Below, in pieces: positions 42,935-51,254 of a stretch of DNA of 64,000 bases (position 1 is its first letter; the number at the start of each line of letters is the position of its first letter). Origin of the DNA: JAWLDA01 sp041686855. Lineage in GTDB: Bacteria; Bacillota; Limnochordia; DTU080; RSA5. The stretch covers positions 248,001 to 312,000 of the forward strand of contig JAWLDA010000001.1 of assembly GCA_041686855.1 (NCBI GenBank), read 5' to 3'. The notes beneath the pieces are model-generated. The model saw nothing but the letters and a program-made list of their open reading frames with translations. It did no database searches and was not told where the DNA came from. A program made the position numbers and the translations under genes.

Positions 42935-44209
42935 TTATCGGTTCTCCCGGGCCTCGTTGAGGATGCCGTCGATGACGGGTTTCAGCTCCTCGAGGCCCAC
43001 GCGGGGATCCTTCCCTCCGGTCATGATCTCGGTCATCGTCGCGTAGAGGTTGTCAAAGAACGAGCGGGGCAATCCGAACCAGTTTGGGCGGAAGATGTAA
43101 TTAAGTCCACTGGTGAATACGTCTGCGTTCATGCCGGGGTTGAGCCTCTCCCAGCGATCGTAGAAATCGGCGATGGAGGAGGCCACAACCGGCGTCCGAT
43201 TCTCGGCTCGAGAGAAGTTGACGGCCCCTTCGGAGCTGGTCGTGACGAACTTGATAAACTCCCAAGCTCCCTCGGGGTTCGACGCGCCCGCGGCCATTCC
43301 TAACGAGTGGAAACCGGCCGGACCGCAGCGGCATTCGACGGTGGGGAGGATTCCAATGGACCAGTCAAAGAGGCCGCCTTGGTCCATCGCATTGGAGATT
43401 GTGTTGAGGTAGTACGGTTGCATCGGCATCATAACGGCGGTGCCATTCATCCAGTTTCCGCCCGCTACGCCGAGCTCCCAGAGTTCGCGCATCTGGACAA
43501 CGGCTTCGACGTGGCGCGAGCTCGTACCTAAGAATTCTGTTTTGTCGTCATCCACCCAGTCGAGCCCCCACATGTGAATCCCTTGGGCGCCTCGGCTAAA
43601 GAAGTCAGTGATGCCGAACAGCTCCGGTGTACCGTCCCCGTCGGTGTCCCGAGTGAGGCGGCGCGCGGTCGCGACCAGGTCGCTGAATGTGAAGCCATCG
43701 CTCTCCCAGTCGGTCGGCAGAGCGCTAAGTCCCGATTCGTTCAACTTGTCGGCGTTGTAAAAGGTGACCCAGTTGCTCACGCCTGTAGGGAGGGAGTAGA
43801 GGACTCCGTCGTATCGATACGCGTCCACGAGAGGTTTCGGCCAGATGCTCAGGTCAAAGTTGTCCCGGGCGACGTACTCCTCGATCGGTTGCAGGACTCC
43901 GTTGTGATACAGATCGGACTGGGCGCCGTTGTCGTGATAAACCACGTCGGGCGAGATGCCACCGGCTACCATGGTCGGCAGCTTCTCGCGCAGGTCGGTC
44001 CAACTCGTAAACTCAACGACGTCGACCTCGATCCCGGTCTCGTGAGTGAAGGCAGCAATCGCTTGGTCGAGCGCGCTTCCCTCAAGTGTTGAGACGAGCA
44101 TCGCAGTAATCCGTTCGGCGGCTCCAGTCGGCACGGTGAGGGCCAACACGAGTGCCAAGGAGAGTATAATCTGGGGCAGTGACTTGCGGGCGAACGAGTT
44201 TGACACCAT
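42935..44209 (-). CDS. ABC transporter family 1 solute-binding protein (orphan)
   Basis: 424 residues; signal peptide (LPQIILSLALVLALTVPTGAAE) with no lipobox. MalE/UgpB-type blocks: MVAGGISPDVVYHDNG, LYSLPTGVSNWVTFYNADKLNESG, WEFIKFVTTSSEGAVNF. ATG start with AGAGGAGG 8 bp upstream. Different subfamily from the three other orphan SBPs. Its neighbours are an MFS gene (divergent) and a LysM protein; no ABC permease is near. Confidence 0.9.
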   Translation of the reverse strand: MVSNSFARKSLPQIILSLALVLALTVPTGAAERITAMLVSTLEGSALDQAIAAFTHETGIEVDVVEFTSWTDLREKLPTMVAGGISPDVVYHDNGAQSDLYHNGVLQPIEEYVARDNFDLSIWPKPLVDAYRYDGVLYSLPTGVSNWVTFYNADKLNESGLSALPTDWESDGFTFSDLVATARRLTRDTDGDGTPELFGITDFFSRGAQGIHMWGLDWVDDDKTEFLGTSSRHVEAVVQMRELWELGVAGGNWMNGTAVMMPMQPYYLNTISNAMDQGGLFDWSIGILPTVECRCGPAGFHSLGMAAGASNPEGAWEFIKFVTTSSEGAVNFSRAENRTPVVASSIADFYDRWERLNPGMNADVFTSGLNYIFRPNWFGLPRSFFDNLYATMTEIMTGGKDPRVGLEELKPVIDGILNEARENR

Positions 44210-44249
44210 GACAAGAAGACCTCCTCTATATGATAAACATCAATTTTGT

Positions 44250-44286
44250 TCCCTCGAGTGAATGGTGTATTGAGGGAATCGAGTGC
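44250..44286. promoter_or_regulatory. Inverted and direct repeats upstream of the SBP
   Basis: TTCCCTC (44250-44256) and GAGGGAA (44273-44279) form an inverted repeat; TCGAGTG recurs directly at 44255-44261 and 44280-44286. Position 40-75 bp upstream of the SBP start is suitable for an operator. Confidence 0.25.
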
Positions 44287-44499
44287 CATTTTATTCGCCG
44301 AAAATATATGGCATCCTCTTAAAATGACGGAGTATTCACTTGTGACTAAAAATGGGGCTCGCTTTGACGGGAAGAATCTGCTAGACGGCGGTTGGGTTCC
44401 CTGGTATAGTCATCTCGCAAACACATGCACCGCGGTGATGTTTTGAGGTCTTCGACGCACTAAACGCTCGATCTATAGAAGGCGAGGGCTCGCTCTTTG

Positions 44500-45840
44500 A
44501 TGCGCTTGGGCGCGCTTTCCTTGTCAGAACGGAAGAACATCGTCGTCGCCATCATCGAAGGCAGCCTCATCATGGCGGGCCAGCAGATTATCGCGGGATT
44601 CATCGCTGTGTACGTGCTACGTCTAGGCGGCACGGAAGAGCAGGTAGGACTGCTCACCTCACTCCCGTTCCTCCTCAACGCGGCCGTTCTAGCTTTTAGC
44701 GCCCGCTCGGCCGTGACGCCCCCGCAGGCGTTGCGTCGCTCGGTGCGAAGCGCCATTCTCCACCGGATCTTTCTCGTACTCTTACTGCTCGCGCCGCTGA
44801 TTGGGAAGTGGGCGCCGATTTGGGTCCTCGCAATTTACAGCCTCGCTTCTGGAGCCATGAGCCTCTCTGCGACATACTGGACCGCGGTCGTCAGCGACAT
44901 GTTTCCCCCCAAACAGCGGGGTCGTCTCTTCGGTGTTCGCGGCGTCTTCACCGGAATGGCCGGATTCGTCGCTACGTTTGCGGCGGGACACCTCCTCGAC
45001 GCGCTCGCGTTCCCGCATAATTTCACACTGACATTCTCCGTAGCTATTGTGGTTGCGGCGCTAGCCACTTTCTACCTTGCCCGGCTGGATCCCGGCGGGA
45101 CGGACGAGTCGGACTCCGCAAATGAGTCAAAGCTGCTAGAGTCGGGGACGGTCGGGGCGCTCACCGAGGCGGACCGCGCAGAAGGTTTTTTGCGGTCGCT
45201 CCTTACCGGCTCTCGCCGCCACGACTTCCTGCGGGTGACCGTTCCAATCGTTCTGTTCAACATGGGTTTCTTTGGCCTTGCTCCCGTTGTCAACATCTAT
45301 CTCATCGAGCGCCTCGAGCTAAGCAACTCCTCGATCGGCACGCTCACATCCCTCTTCATCCTCTCCCAGGTGGTCGGATCGCTTGTGTGGGGGCAGATGG
45401 CCGATCGGTGGGGCAACCACGTCATAGCCTTCGTGGCGACCGTCGGCATGAGCGCTCAGGCGGCCGTCTTTTGGTTCCTCCCCTCCTTTGGCTTCCTCGC
45501 ATTTACGCAGGCGTTGGGAGGCTTCTGTTTCGCTGGAGTGGTGCTGGGAACGTTCAACATGATTATCTCTATCGGCGGGCGGAAGGATCGTTTCAAAGTG
45601 ATCACTTGGGTGAACACCTTTGGAAACCTTGCGGCTTTCATCGGGCCACTCATTGGGACGTGGATGCTGCTGAGTGTCGGGCTTATTCCCGCTTTTTTGG
45701 GCGCGGCGGGAGTGCGTGCGCTGGCCGCGCTCGTACTGACCCGCCACGCCGTGAGCGAGTACCGTGAGGCCCGTCAAAACGCGAAGCCTCGGCCGCATGG
45801 ACGAGAGGTGAACAGAACGCATTCGCCCAACCGAGTTTAA
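44500..45840 (+). CDS. MFS transporter
   Basis: 446 residues with about 12 hydrophobic segments. Signature loop after TM2-3 and TM4: WTAVVSDMFPPKQRGRLFGVRGVFTG (the G-R-x-x-G type loop), and a central cytoplasmic loop rich in charged residues (DPGGTDESDSANESK). ATG 44500, GAGGG upstream; a TTG one codon earlier is possible. Single gene, divergent from the SBP and convergent with the aldo-keto reductase. Substrate, sugar or drug, cannot be told. Confidence 0.9.
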   Translation: MRLGALSLSERKNIVVAIIEGSLIMAGQQIIAGFIAVYVLRLGGTEEQVGLLTSLPFLLNAAVLAFSARSAVTPPQALRRSVRSAILHRIFLVLLLLAPLIGKWAPIWVLAIYSLASGAMSLSATYWTAVVSDMFPPKQRGRLFGVRGVFTGMAGFVATFAAGHLLDALAFPHNFTLTFSVAIVVAALATFYLARLDPGGTDESDSANESKLLESGTVGALTEADRAEGFLRSLLTGSRRHDFLRVTVPIVLFNMGFFGLAPVVNIYLIERLELSNSSIGTLTSLFILSQVVGSLVWGQMADRWGNHVIAFVATVGMSAQAAVFWFLPSFGFLAFTQALGGFCFAGVVLGTFNMIISIGGRKDRFKVITWVNTFGNLAAFIGPLIGTWMLLSVGLIPAFLGAAGVRALAALVLTRHAVSEYREARQNAKPRPHGREVNRTHSPNRV

Positions 45841-45886
45841 GTCTTTAACTGTTAGAGGCGTGCCGCTCTATCCCAAAACGCCTGCG

Positions 45887-46747
45887 TCATCCCGCTAAGT
45901 GAAAGAGAGGCGCAAGTCCCCGGGCCCGCTCACGGAGCGCCGCCTCTTCATCCGGCGTAATGGGCTGAAACCGCTGGGCGCAACGCACCGCCAGGCGGAA
46001 GAGAGATGCTTCTCCGGGCGGGATGGCTGCCGTGACGCCTTGAGAGAGCGTAAATCGCAGGGCCAACTCGGCCAGTTCCGCCTCGTCTTCCGGGATTGGC
46101 TGGTACCACGCTTTGGGGTAGGTCGTGCGCTCTCGCCCTTTCTCACGTACGGTCATTGCCATAGCTTTGAGCGCGAGGCGGGCGACGCCCTTCTCTTCTG
46201 CTCTCTTTAACACTTGGGGACCGAAATCTGCATTGAAGTATGTGGTCCACGAGACAGGGAAGAGGACCGAATCGAATGCGAAGGTGTCGAGGAGCTTCAG
46301 AGCAATCTCGGCGGAATGAGCGGAGAAGCCGATGTAGCGAATGAGCCCCTTGGCGCGTGCGTCCTCGAACGCTTCCAACGCACCGCCCGGTCCTGTGACG
46401 GCGGCGAAGTCCTCTTCGGTCGTCATGGCGTGCAGTTGATATAGATCAAACCGATCAGTCCTAAGTTTGCCGAGGGAGTCGTGGAGTTCGGCCATGGCGC
46501 CTTCCTTGGAGCGTTCGAGGGTTTTGCATGCGAGGAACACCTCGTCTCGCCTGTCGACGAGGGCAGGGCCCAACCGCTCCTGAGCGTCGCCATACTGCGG
46601 GGCGACGTCAAAGTAATTGACGCCTTGGTCGATCGCTTCAGCGACGAGCCGGTTCGCTTCCGTCTGCGGCTCCCCGCTGACAATGATTCCTCCAAACCCA
46701 ATAATCGAAAGTTGGTCCGATTGGTTACCAAAGGCTCTCGTGAGCAT
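45887..46747 (-). CDS. Aldo/keto reductase
   Basis: 286 residues. Catalytic tetrad visible: NYFDVAPQYGDAQ (Asp, Tyr), FLACKTLERS (Lys), DLYQLHAMT (His). NADPH-dependent reduction of sugar aldehydes or ketones is the family activity. ATG 46747 is chosen (AAAGGAG 7 bp upstream) over the TTG two codons earlier. Downstream partner of the BadF-type kinase with a 27-bp gap; likely co-transcribed. Confidence 0.9.
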   Translation of the reverse strand: MLTRAFGNQSDQLSIIGFGGIIVSGEPQTEANRLVAEAIDQGVNYFDVAPQYGDAQERLGPALVDRRDEVFLACKTLERSKEGAMAELHDSLGKLRTDRFDLYQLHAMTTEEDFAAVTGPGGALEAFEDARAKGLIRYIGFSAHSAEIALKLLDTFAFDSVLFPVSWTTYFNADFGPQVLKRAEEKGVARLALKAMAMTVREKGRERTTYPKAWYQPIPEDEAELAELALRFTLSQGVTAAIPPGEASLFRLAVRCAQRFQPITPDEEAALRERARGLAPLFHLAG

Positions 46748-46774
46748 GCTCAAACTCCTTTCACCGCGTTAGCT

Positions 46775-47779
46775 CTAAGATGGTGGCGCCTCGTCGCGAT
46801 CTGATGAGGTGAGGCTCGACTTCAAGGCGTCGATGAGGTCTTCTGTGATCGGGACATCGGCCCTTTTGAGGGCAACAATGCACGCGCCCGCGACGGGGGG
46901 CAGATCAGGTCGGATGCACTCTACGTCGCCCAAGGACCCCGTGAGTCGCTCGTGCAGCAGCCGACGCAAGAGCTCGGAGTTCATGGCGCCCCCCGAGAGC
47001 ACGATCGGCAGTGGCCGCTCTTGGAGCTGCAGTCTCGTTTGGACGGCAGTCGCGGCAGCGCTGAGTTCCGCAGCTGCATTCTCAACAATGGCGCCGGCTA
47101 CCTGGTCGCCGCTCGCTGCGGCGTGGTCGACGAGTTGCGCTAGGGTTGCCACGGCACGAATGAGTTCGTCGCTGCGGTAAAGCTCCGCCACGACTGTTTC
47201 GAGATCCGTGCCGAACACCTGGGTAAGGAGCTCGCTGAGCAGGGTGTGGGGGCCACGACCATCCGCGACTTTCAGTGCCGCCACGAGCGCCTGTCGACCC
47301 ATGTCGTAGGCGCTCCCTTCGTCACCAAAGAGGTACCCCCACCCGCCACTGCGTGCCTGCTCACCACGGGCATTCTCCCCGATAGCCATCGATCCGGTGC
47401 CCGCGATGAGCGCAATCCCGGGTCGTCCGAGCGTCCCGCAGTGAATCGCGATGTAACAGTCGCTCTCCAAACAGACCCGTGATGCCTGCGTGCCAAAGAT
47501 TGTCCGCACGATCTCTTTGAATTCACGTCGGTCCGTCGGGGTATCGAGGCCGGCGACGCCCAGACAGGCGCCCACCAGGCGCTGGACGTCGAGGCCGGCG
47601 CCCGCCGTCACAGCCTGCCACCCTTCGCGCAGGAGCGCCTCGCACCCCGCTTTTCCGACATTCTGCAGCGTCGATGGGCCCAACACTTTGCGCTCTAGTA
47701 CCTTGCCTTGGAGATCGCAGGCAACGATGTCGGTCTTGGTTCCACCTCCGTCGACTGCGAGAATGTATGGGAGTGACAT
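46775..47779 (-). CDS. BadF/BadG/BcrA/BcrD ATPase family, N-acetylglucosamine-kinase-like
   Basis: 334 residues of the ASKHA fold. Phosphate-1 loop LAVDGGGTKTDIVACD, GVAGLDTP, phosphate-2 LIAGTGSMAIGEN followed by SGGWGYLFGDEGSAYDMG (the NAGK diagnostic block), and adenosine motif IVLSGGAMN. Phosphorylates an amino sugar, most likely GlcNAc or similar, using ATP. ATG 47779 is selected because GAAAGGGG lies 10 bp upstream. First gene of the kinase-AKR pair. Confidence 0.9.
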   Translation of the reverse strand: MSLPYILAVDGGGTKTDIVACDLQGKVLERKVLGPSTLQNVGKAGCEALLREGWQAVTAGAGLDVQRLVGACLGVAGLDTPTDRREFKEIVRTIFGTQASRVCLESDCYIAIHCGTLGRPGIALIAGTGSMAIGENARGEQARSGGWGYLFGDEGSAYDMGRQALVAALKVADGRGPHTLLSELLTQVFGTDLETVVAELYRSDELIRAVATLAQLVDHAAASGDQVAGAIVENAAAELSAAATAVQTRLQLQERPLPIVLSGGAMNSELLRRLLHERLTGSLGDVECIRPDLPPVAGACIVALKRADVPITEDLIDALKSSLTSSDRDEAPPS

Positions 47780-47866
47780 GAGCGGACGCCCCTTTCCCAC
47801 GAATTTTACGCGCCACCGCACGTGATTCACCTGCAATAATCGTAGCGGCTTGCAGGTGAACCGCAT

Positions 47867-48412
47867 ATGAATGAACTGGTTGCAACATCAGGTCCAATAG
47901 TGATTCGGGTGTGGACCGTAGGGGTGACTCATTTGTCGAACGTGCGGAGTTTTCCTGCGTACACCAGGACGTCGATCGGCATGCCCGATCGAGCGAGCCT
48001 GAGCACGAAGAGCAGGACGCCGGTCCGTCGGTCGGTCGAGCCGCCGTGCTGCCTGCTCTTGAGCGCGACTGAGGTAGCCGACGAGACAGCGGCGGTCGGC
48101 GTAGCGTTGCTTACGCAACGTCCGGAGGATATCCCAAGACGGAACGCATTTAGTGTTTTGGTGAATGAATTGCCCGCGCCCGCTTCGTTCGGCGAGTATG
48201 ACATTTATGAAGCGGTGCTGTTTGAACCGAACGTCATCAGCTTTGTGGCGACGCTCACGCAGACGCCCACACACGTTTGGGCAGGTAGCCTCAGTGGAAT
48301 TTCGCAGCCGTTCTCCGCGACGATGCGGCTCATCGTTCGACCGGCAAGCACGCAGAGCGGTGCAACCGGCCCGGCGTTGCTTGAAGGTGACGTGTCGGAG
48401 TGTATGGGATAG
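47867..48412 (+). CDS. Hypothetical protein, uncertain
   Basis: Open frame of 181 residues, ATG with AGGTG 7-8 bp upstream. The last 85 residues (LVNELPAPASFGEYDIYEAV, LFEPNVISFVATLTQTP, SGISQPFSATMRLIVRP) look like genuine beta-rich protein; the first half is Arg/Ser-rich and may be out of frame. No signal peptide or known motif. A reverse frame (47888-48430) overlaps but looks like a shadow. A strong hairpin follows at 48448, consistent with a transcribed gene. It may be a degraded gene fragment. Confidence 0.35.
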   Translation: MNELVATSGPIVIRVWTVGVTHLSNVRSFPAYTRTSIGMPDRASLSTKSRTPVRRSVEPPCCLLLSATEVADETAAVGVALLTQRPEDIPRRNAFSVLVNELPAPASFGEYDIYEAVLFEPNVISFVATLTQTPTHVWAGSLSGISQPFSATMRLIVRPASTQSGATGPALLEGDVSECMG

Positions 48413-48447
48413 CGAGGCCGGGAGGCGCAAGGTGAGTGTGGAAGGGT

Positions 48448-48488
48448 GACGTCCACATCGCGTCCACGAGGCGCGCGATGTGGGCGTC
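48448..48488. terminator. Long hairpin between convergent genes
   Basis: GACGTCCACATCGCG (48448-48462) pairs with CGCGATGTGGGCGTC (48474-48488), one G-U pair, 11-base loop. It sits 60 bp past the stop of the reverse dioxygenase gene and 36 bp past the forward hypothetical ORF. Confidence 0.6.
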
Positions 48489-48548
48489 GTCGTTCACGTC
48501 CCCAAGAGTCGGGTGTGTCTCACTTGTGTGCTCGCCTTTGATACGACT

Positions 48549-49472
48549 TTAGAGTCCGTCGTCCGGAGACCAGTGGTTGTTCCAGCGCGTGTCGATCTCG
48601 TCCCACACGCATTGGTAGCGAATATCCGTCGACAGTCGGATCCGCCCCCGTGGATCGACGTTCCTCGTCGACGCGTGGATCAGATACGGATTGTGGACAA
48701 CCATATCGCCCGCTTCGTAATCGCCCATCAACCACCGCCCGCCAAGCTTATCGGCGATCTCGTTCAAATCCTTGCTGAGCCACCCTTGGTTCATGTACTT
48801 GTTGAAGGCTTTGACGCGCTCCTCCGGGGGCAAGTCGGCTCGCTTTTGGCTGAACTCATTCTCCATCCGGCGCCCTGCTTCGTCGGAGCCTTCGAGGTAG
48901 ACCAATCCGCCCATCTCGACGGGACAGTCACCGATCGGGATCCAGCTGCTACATAGATTGTCGGTGCCGCCTCGCAGGTAGACGAGGTCGTAGTGCGCGC
49001 CGGTACATGAGACGTCTCCTGGACGCTTGTGTCGGATGATCTTCCGCTTGTGCAGGTGCACCGGCCCGCCAAAGAAACGCTCGTAAAACTCGACGATGGG
49101 CCGAGCAAGACAAAAGGCCTCGTAACTTGCCCACTGCACGATCTCGATCAACAGTCGCCGCACCCGTTGGGTGTCCACCTCAGATCCTGAAAAGATCCCC
49201 AGGGCGGGGTCGGACCCCGCGGCGATGAGTCCTGTGTCACGCATGGCCTCGAAAAATCGGGCGCGAAAGGCCAGCACCTCGTCCCTATCGAGGATGCCTT
49301 TGAGCCAGAGGTATCCGTGCTCCTGATAGCGCTCTTTGAGAGTCGACAACGGCACGTTGGCGTCTGTTGGGGTAAGCCATCCTAATCGATCGGGCGACGT
49401 CGAAAGCTCGAACCCGTTACTCTCCAACGGCCCGGAAAAGCTCCGCCCTCCGACGGTCTCTACGACGGTCAT
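48549..49472 (-). CDS. Phytanoyl-CoA dioxygenase family protein
   Basis: 307 residues of the Fe(II)/2-oxoglutarate oxygenase fold. Iron triad: TGAHYDLVYL (His, Asp) and MVVHNPYLIHAS (distal His); RGRIRLSTDIRYQ supplies the oxoglutarate-binding Arg. RHKRPG and LVYLEGSD blocks are typical of the PhyH family, which hydroxylates small molecules. ATG start with AGGAGGAG upstream. Monocistronic and divergent from the methyltransferase. Substrate unknown. Confidence 0.9.
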   Translation of the reverse strand: MTVVETVGGRSFSGPLESNGFELSTSPDRLGWLTPTDANVPLSTLKERYQEHGYLWLKGILDRDEVLAFRARFFEAMRDTGLIAAGSDPALGIFSGSEVDTQRVRRLLIEIVQWASYEAFCLARPIVEFYERFFGGPVHLHKRKIIRHKRPGDVSCTGAHYDLVYLRGGTDNLCSSWIPIGDCPVEMGGLVYLEGSDEAGRRMENEFSQKRADLPPEERVKAFNKYMNQGWLSKDLNEIADKLGGRWLMGDYEAGDMVVHNPYLIHASTRNVDPRGRIRLSTDIRYQCVWDEIDTRWNNHWSPDDGL

Positions 49473-49621
49473 TCGGATCTCCTCCTACCACGAGCCTAGT
49501 AGTCAAAGCGTCGCTCATTTTGTTTATATTCGCAATCATCGCGGGGAGATCCTGGGGAATCCTGACTGTAAAGAGGTGCCCGAAAGTACGTGCCGTATCA
49601 CGAGAGGGTGGAGGGAAGTGT

Positions 49622-50296
49622 ATGCGAGAATCCAACCGCCTCGGCCGGCGGTGCGTCTTGTGCTCCGCCCGCGCTGTGTTCGCGCAGGCGGCGCACGGCA
49701 GGGAGTACTGGGCGTGCGCCCGGTGCGACCTTCACTTCGTGCCGGCGGAGCAGCACCTGCCCCCCGATGCCGAGCGGGCCAGGTATGCATTACACGACAA
49801 TTCAATGGAGAATAAGGGATACGTACGCATGTTCACGCGCAAGATTCGCGTGTTGCGCCGTATCTGGCAGGAGGTTCACTCTGTTCTCGACTTCGGTTGC
49901 GGACCGGGACCCGTCTTGGTCGAACTCTTGCGGCGCATCGGGTACGATGCGTCCGGCTACGATCCATACTTCGCGCCGACTCTTGCCGACGACAAGGTGT
50001 ACGACGCTGTCGTTTCGACTGAGACCTTTGAACACTTCGCCGCCCCGGGGCGCGAGTTGCTCCGCATCGCGGCGCTGATTCGCCCGGGCGGGTACCTCGC
50101 GGTGATGACGCAGTTTCGGCCGGCTGATCCTCTCATCGGGGAGTGGTGGTACGCGCGAGAACCAACGCACGTCGCCTTCTACTCGAGGACCACGTTTCAC
50201 TGGATCGCCGCGATGTTTGGGTTTAACCTTCTTTACATGGACAACAAGGATTTTGTAGTGATGCGCAAAAGCTTGACATCCGCTGTAAACGACTAA
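49622..50296 (+). CDS. SAM-dependent methyltransferase with N-terminal zinc ribbon
   Basis: 224 residues from ATG 49622 (GAGGGAAG upstream); the longer frame is not favoured. The N-terminus has CVLC and, about 20 residues later, CARC, a treble-clef zinc ribbon. The class I fold follows with motif I VLDFGCGPGPVLVELL, then DAVVSTETFEHFAAP and LIRPGGYLAVMTQF. Similar proteins modify small molecules, sugars or ribosomal targets; the acceptor cannot be told. Followed 21 bp later by yajQ. Confidence 0.88.
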   Translation: MRESNRLGRRCVLCSARAVFAQAAHGREYWACARCDLHFVPAEQHLPPDAERARYALHDNSMENKGYVRMFTRKIRVLRRIWQEVHSVLDFGCGPGPVLVELLRRIGYDASGYDPYFAPTLADDKVYDAVVSTETFEHFAAPGRELLRIAALIRPGGYLAVMTQFRPADPLIGEWWYAREPTHVAFYSRTTFHWIAAMFGFNLLYMDNKDFVVMRKSLTSAVND

Positions 50297-50317
50297 ACGT
50301 TGAAGGGGTTAACGAGA

Positions 50318-50812
50318 GTGGCCAAGGCAGCCTCATTCGATATTGTATCGCAGGTTGATTTACAGGAAGTGACCAACGCTGTCGACCAGGCGTCGCGTGA
50401 GATCGCCCAACGTTACGATTTCAAAGGGAGTTCGACCCAAATTGATTGGGACCGCAAAGGGCAAATCAAGATCGTCACGGACAACGATTATCGCATGGAG
50501 GCCGTGGTCGAGATTTTGAAACAGAAGATGGTGCGCCGCGGCGTGGCGTTGCGCAATCTGAGGTTTGGGAAGACCGAGGCGGCGTCAGGGGGAATGGTGC
50601 GCCAGGACGTCGAGATCGTCCAGGGGATCTCGACGGAGAAGGGCAAAGAGATCGTCGCCGCGATCAAAGGGCTCAAATTGAAGGTGCAAGCCCAGGTGAT
50701 GGAGGATCAAGTGCGGGTTACCGGTAAGTCTCGGGACGACCTTCAGGCCGTGATTCAAGCATTAAAGCAGAGCGACTTTGAGGTCGACCTTCAGTTTGTC
50801 AACTATCGTTAA
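50318..50812 (+). CDS. yajQ: YajQ family cyclic-di-GMP/nucleotide-binding protein
   Basis: 164 residues, full length for the family. N-terminal ASFDIVSQVDLQEVTNAVDQ, YDFKGSSTQIDWDR, and GISTEKGKEIVAAIKGLKLK are conserved YajQ blocks forming two RNP-like domains. GTG 50318 is preferred (AAGGGG about 9 bp upstream) to the TTG six codons earlier. Members bind nucleotides such as c-di-GMP. The stop region overlaps the convergent yaiI-type gene by 14 bp. Confidence 0.95.
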   Translation: MAKAASFDIVSQVDLQEVTNAVDQASREIAQRYDFKGSSTQIDWDRKGQIKIVTDNDYRMEAVVEILKQKMVRRGVALRNLRFGKTEAASGGMVRQDVEIVQGISTEKGKEIVAAIKGLKLKVQAQVMEDQVRVTGKSRDDLQAVIQALKQSDFEVDLQFVNYR

Positions 50813-51248
50813 GACGTTCCCGGAGGAGTCGCGTCATCACCTCTTTAAAGCGTGCGTCATCGTGAAGGGTGCGGGCTTTGGGGCCCTTCGTTCGGCCCCC
50901 ACCGCGCCGCACTTTCGCCTTCAAATGCCGTTCTTCCATCATGAAGTCGAGGCGATGGGGGTCGATGAGATCGCCCTTCGGTGAGACGACGTCGACGTCC
51001 CTTCCGGTGACGAGCGACGCCAGCCCCAAATCCTGGGTGACGACGATGTCCCCCGGTCGTGCCCGGTTAGCTACCGCAAGGTCCGCTTCATCGGGAGCGT
51101 CGCCCACGACGATGTGATGGGGACCTTCAATCTCGTGATGAAACGAAGCCACTGTCACGAGGGTAAAATCGTACTCGCTCTGCAGACGCTTTAGGATCGC
51201 GAGGGCGTTGCGCGGACAGGCGTCCGCGTCGACAATCACTTGGGTCAT
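50799..51248 (-). CDS. YaiI/YqxD family (DUF188) protein
   Basis: 149 residues, complete. PIN-like nuclease fold features: VIVDADACPRNAL at the N-terminus, VVGDAPDEADLAVANRARPGDIVVTQDLGLAS, and GGGRTKGPKARTLHDDARF near the end are family-wide blocks. No activity has been proven for the family. ATG start, but no strong RBS is visible. It lies 6 bp downstream of the DUF3604 gene, so the two may be co-transcribed. Confidence 0.95.
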   Translation of the reverse strand: MTQVIVDADACPRNALAILKRLQSEYDFTLVTVASFHHEIEGPHHIVVGDAPDEADLAVANRARPGDIVVTQDLGLASLVTGRDVDVVSPKGDLIDPHRLDFMMEERHLKAKVRRGGGRTKGPKARTLHDDARFKEVMTRLLRERLNDS

Positions 51249-51254
51249 CTCCGA

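Noticed and set aside
47888..48430. 180-aa reverse ORF
   Set aside because: Arg/His-rich and Cys-scattered without motif; the forward frame is the more protein-like.
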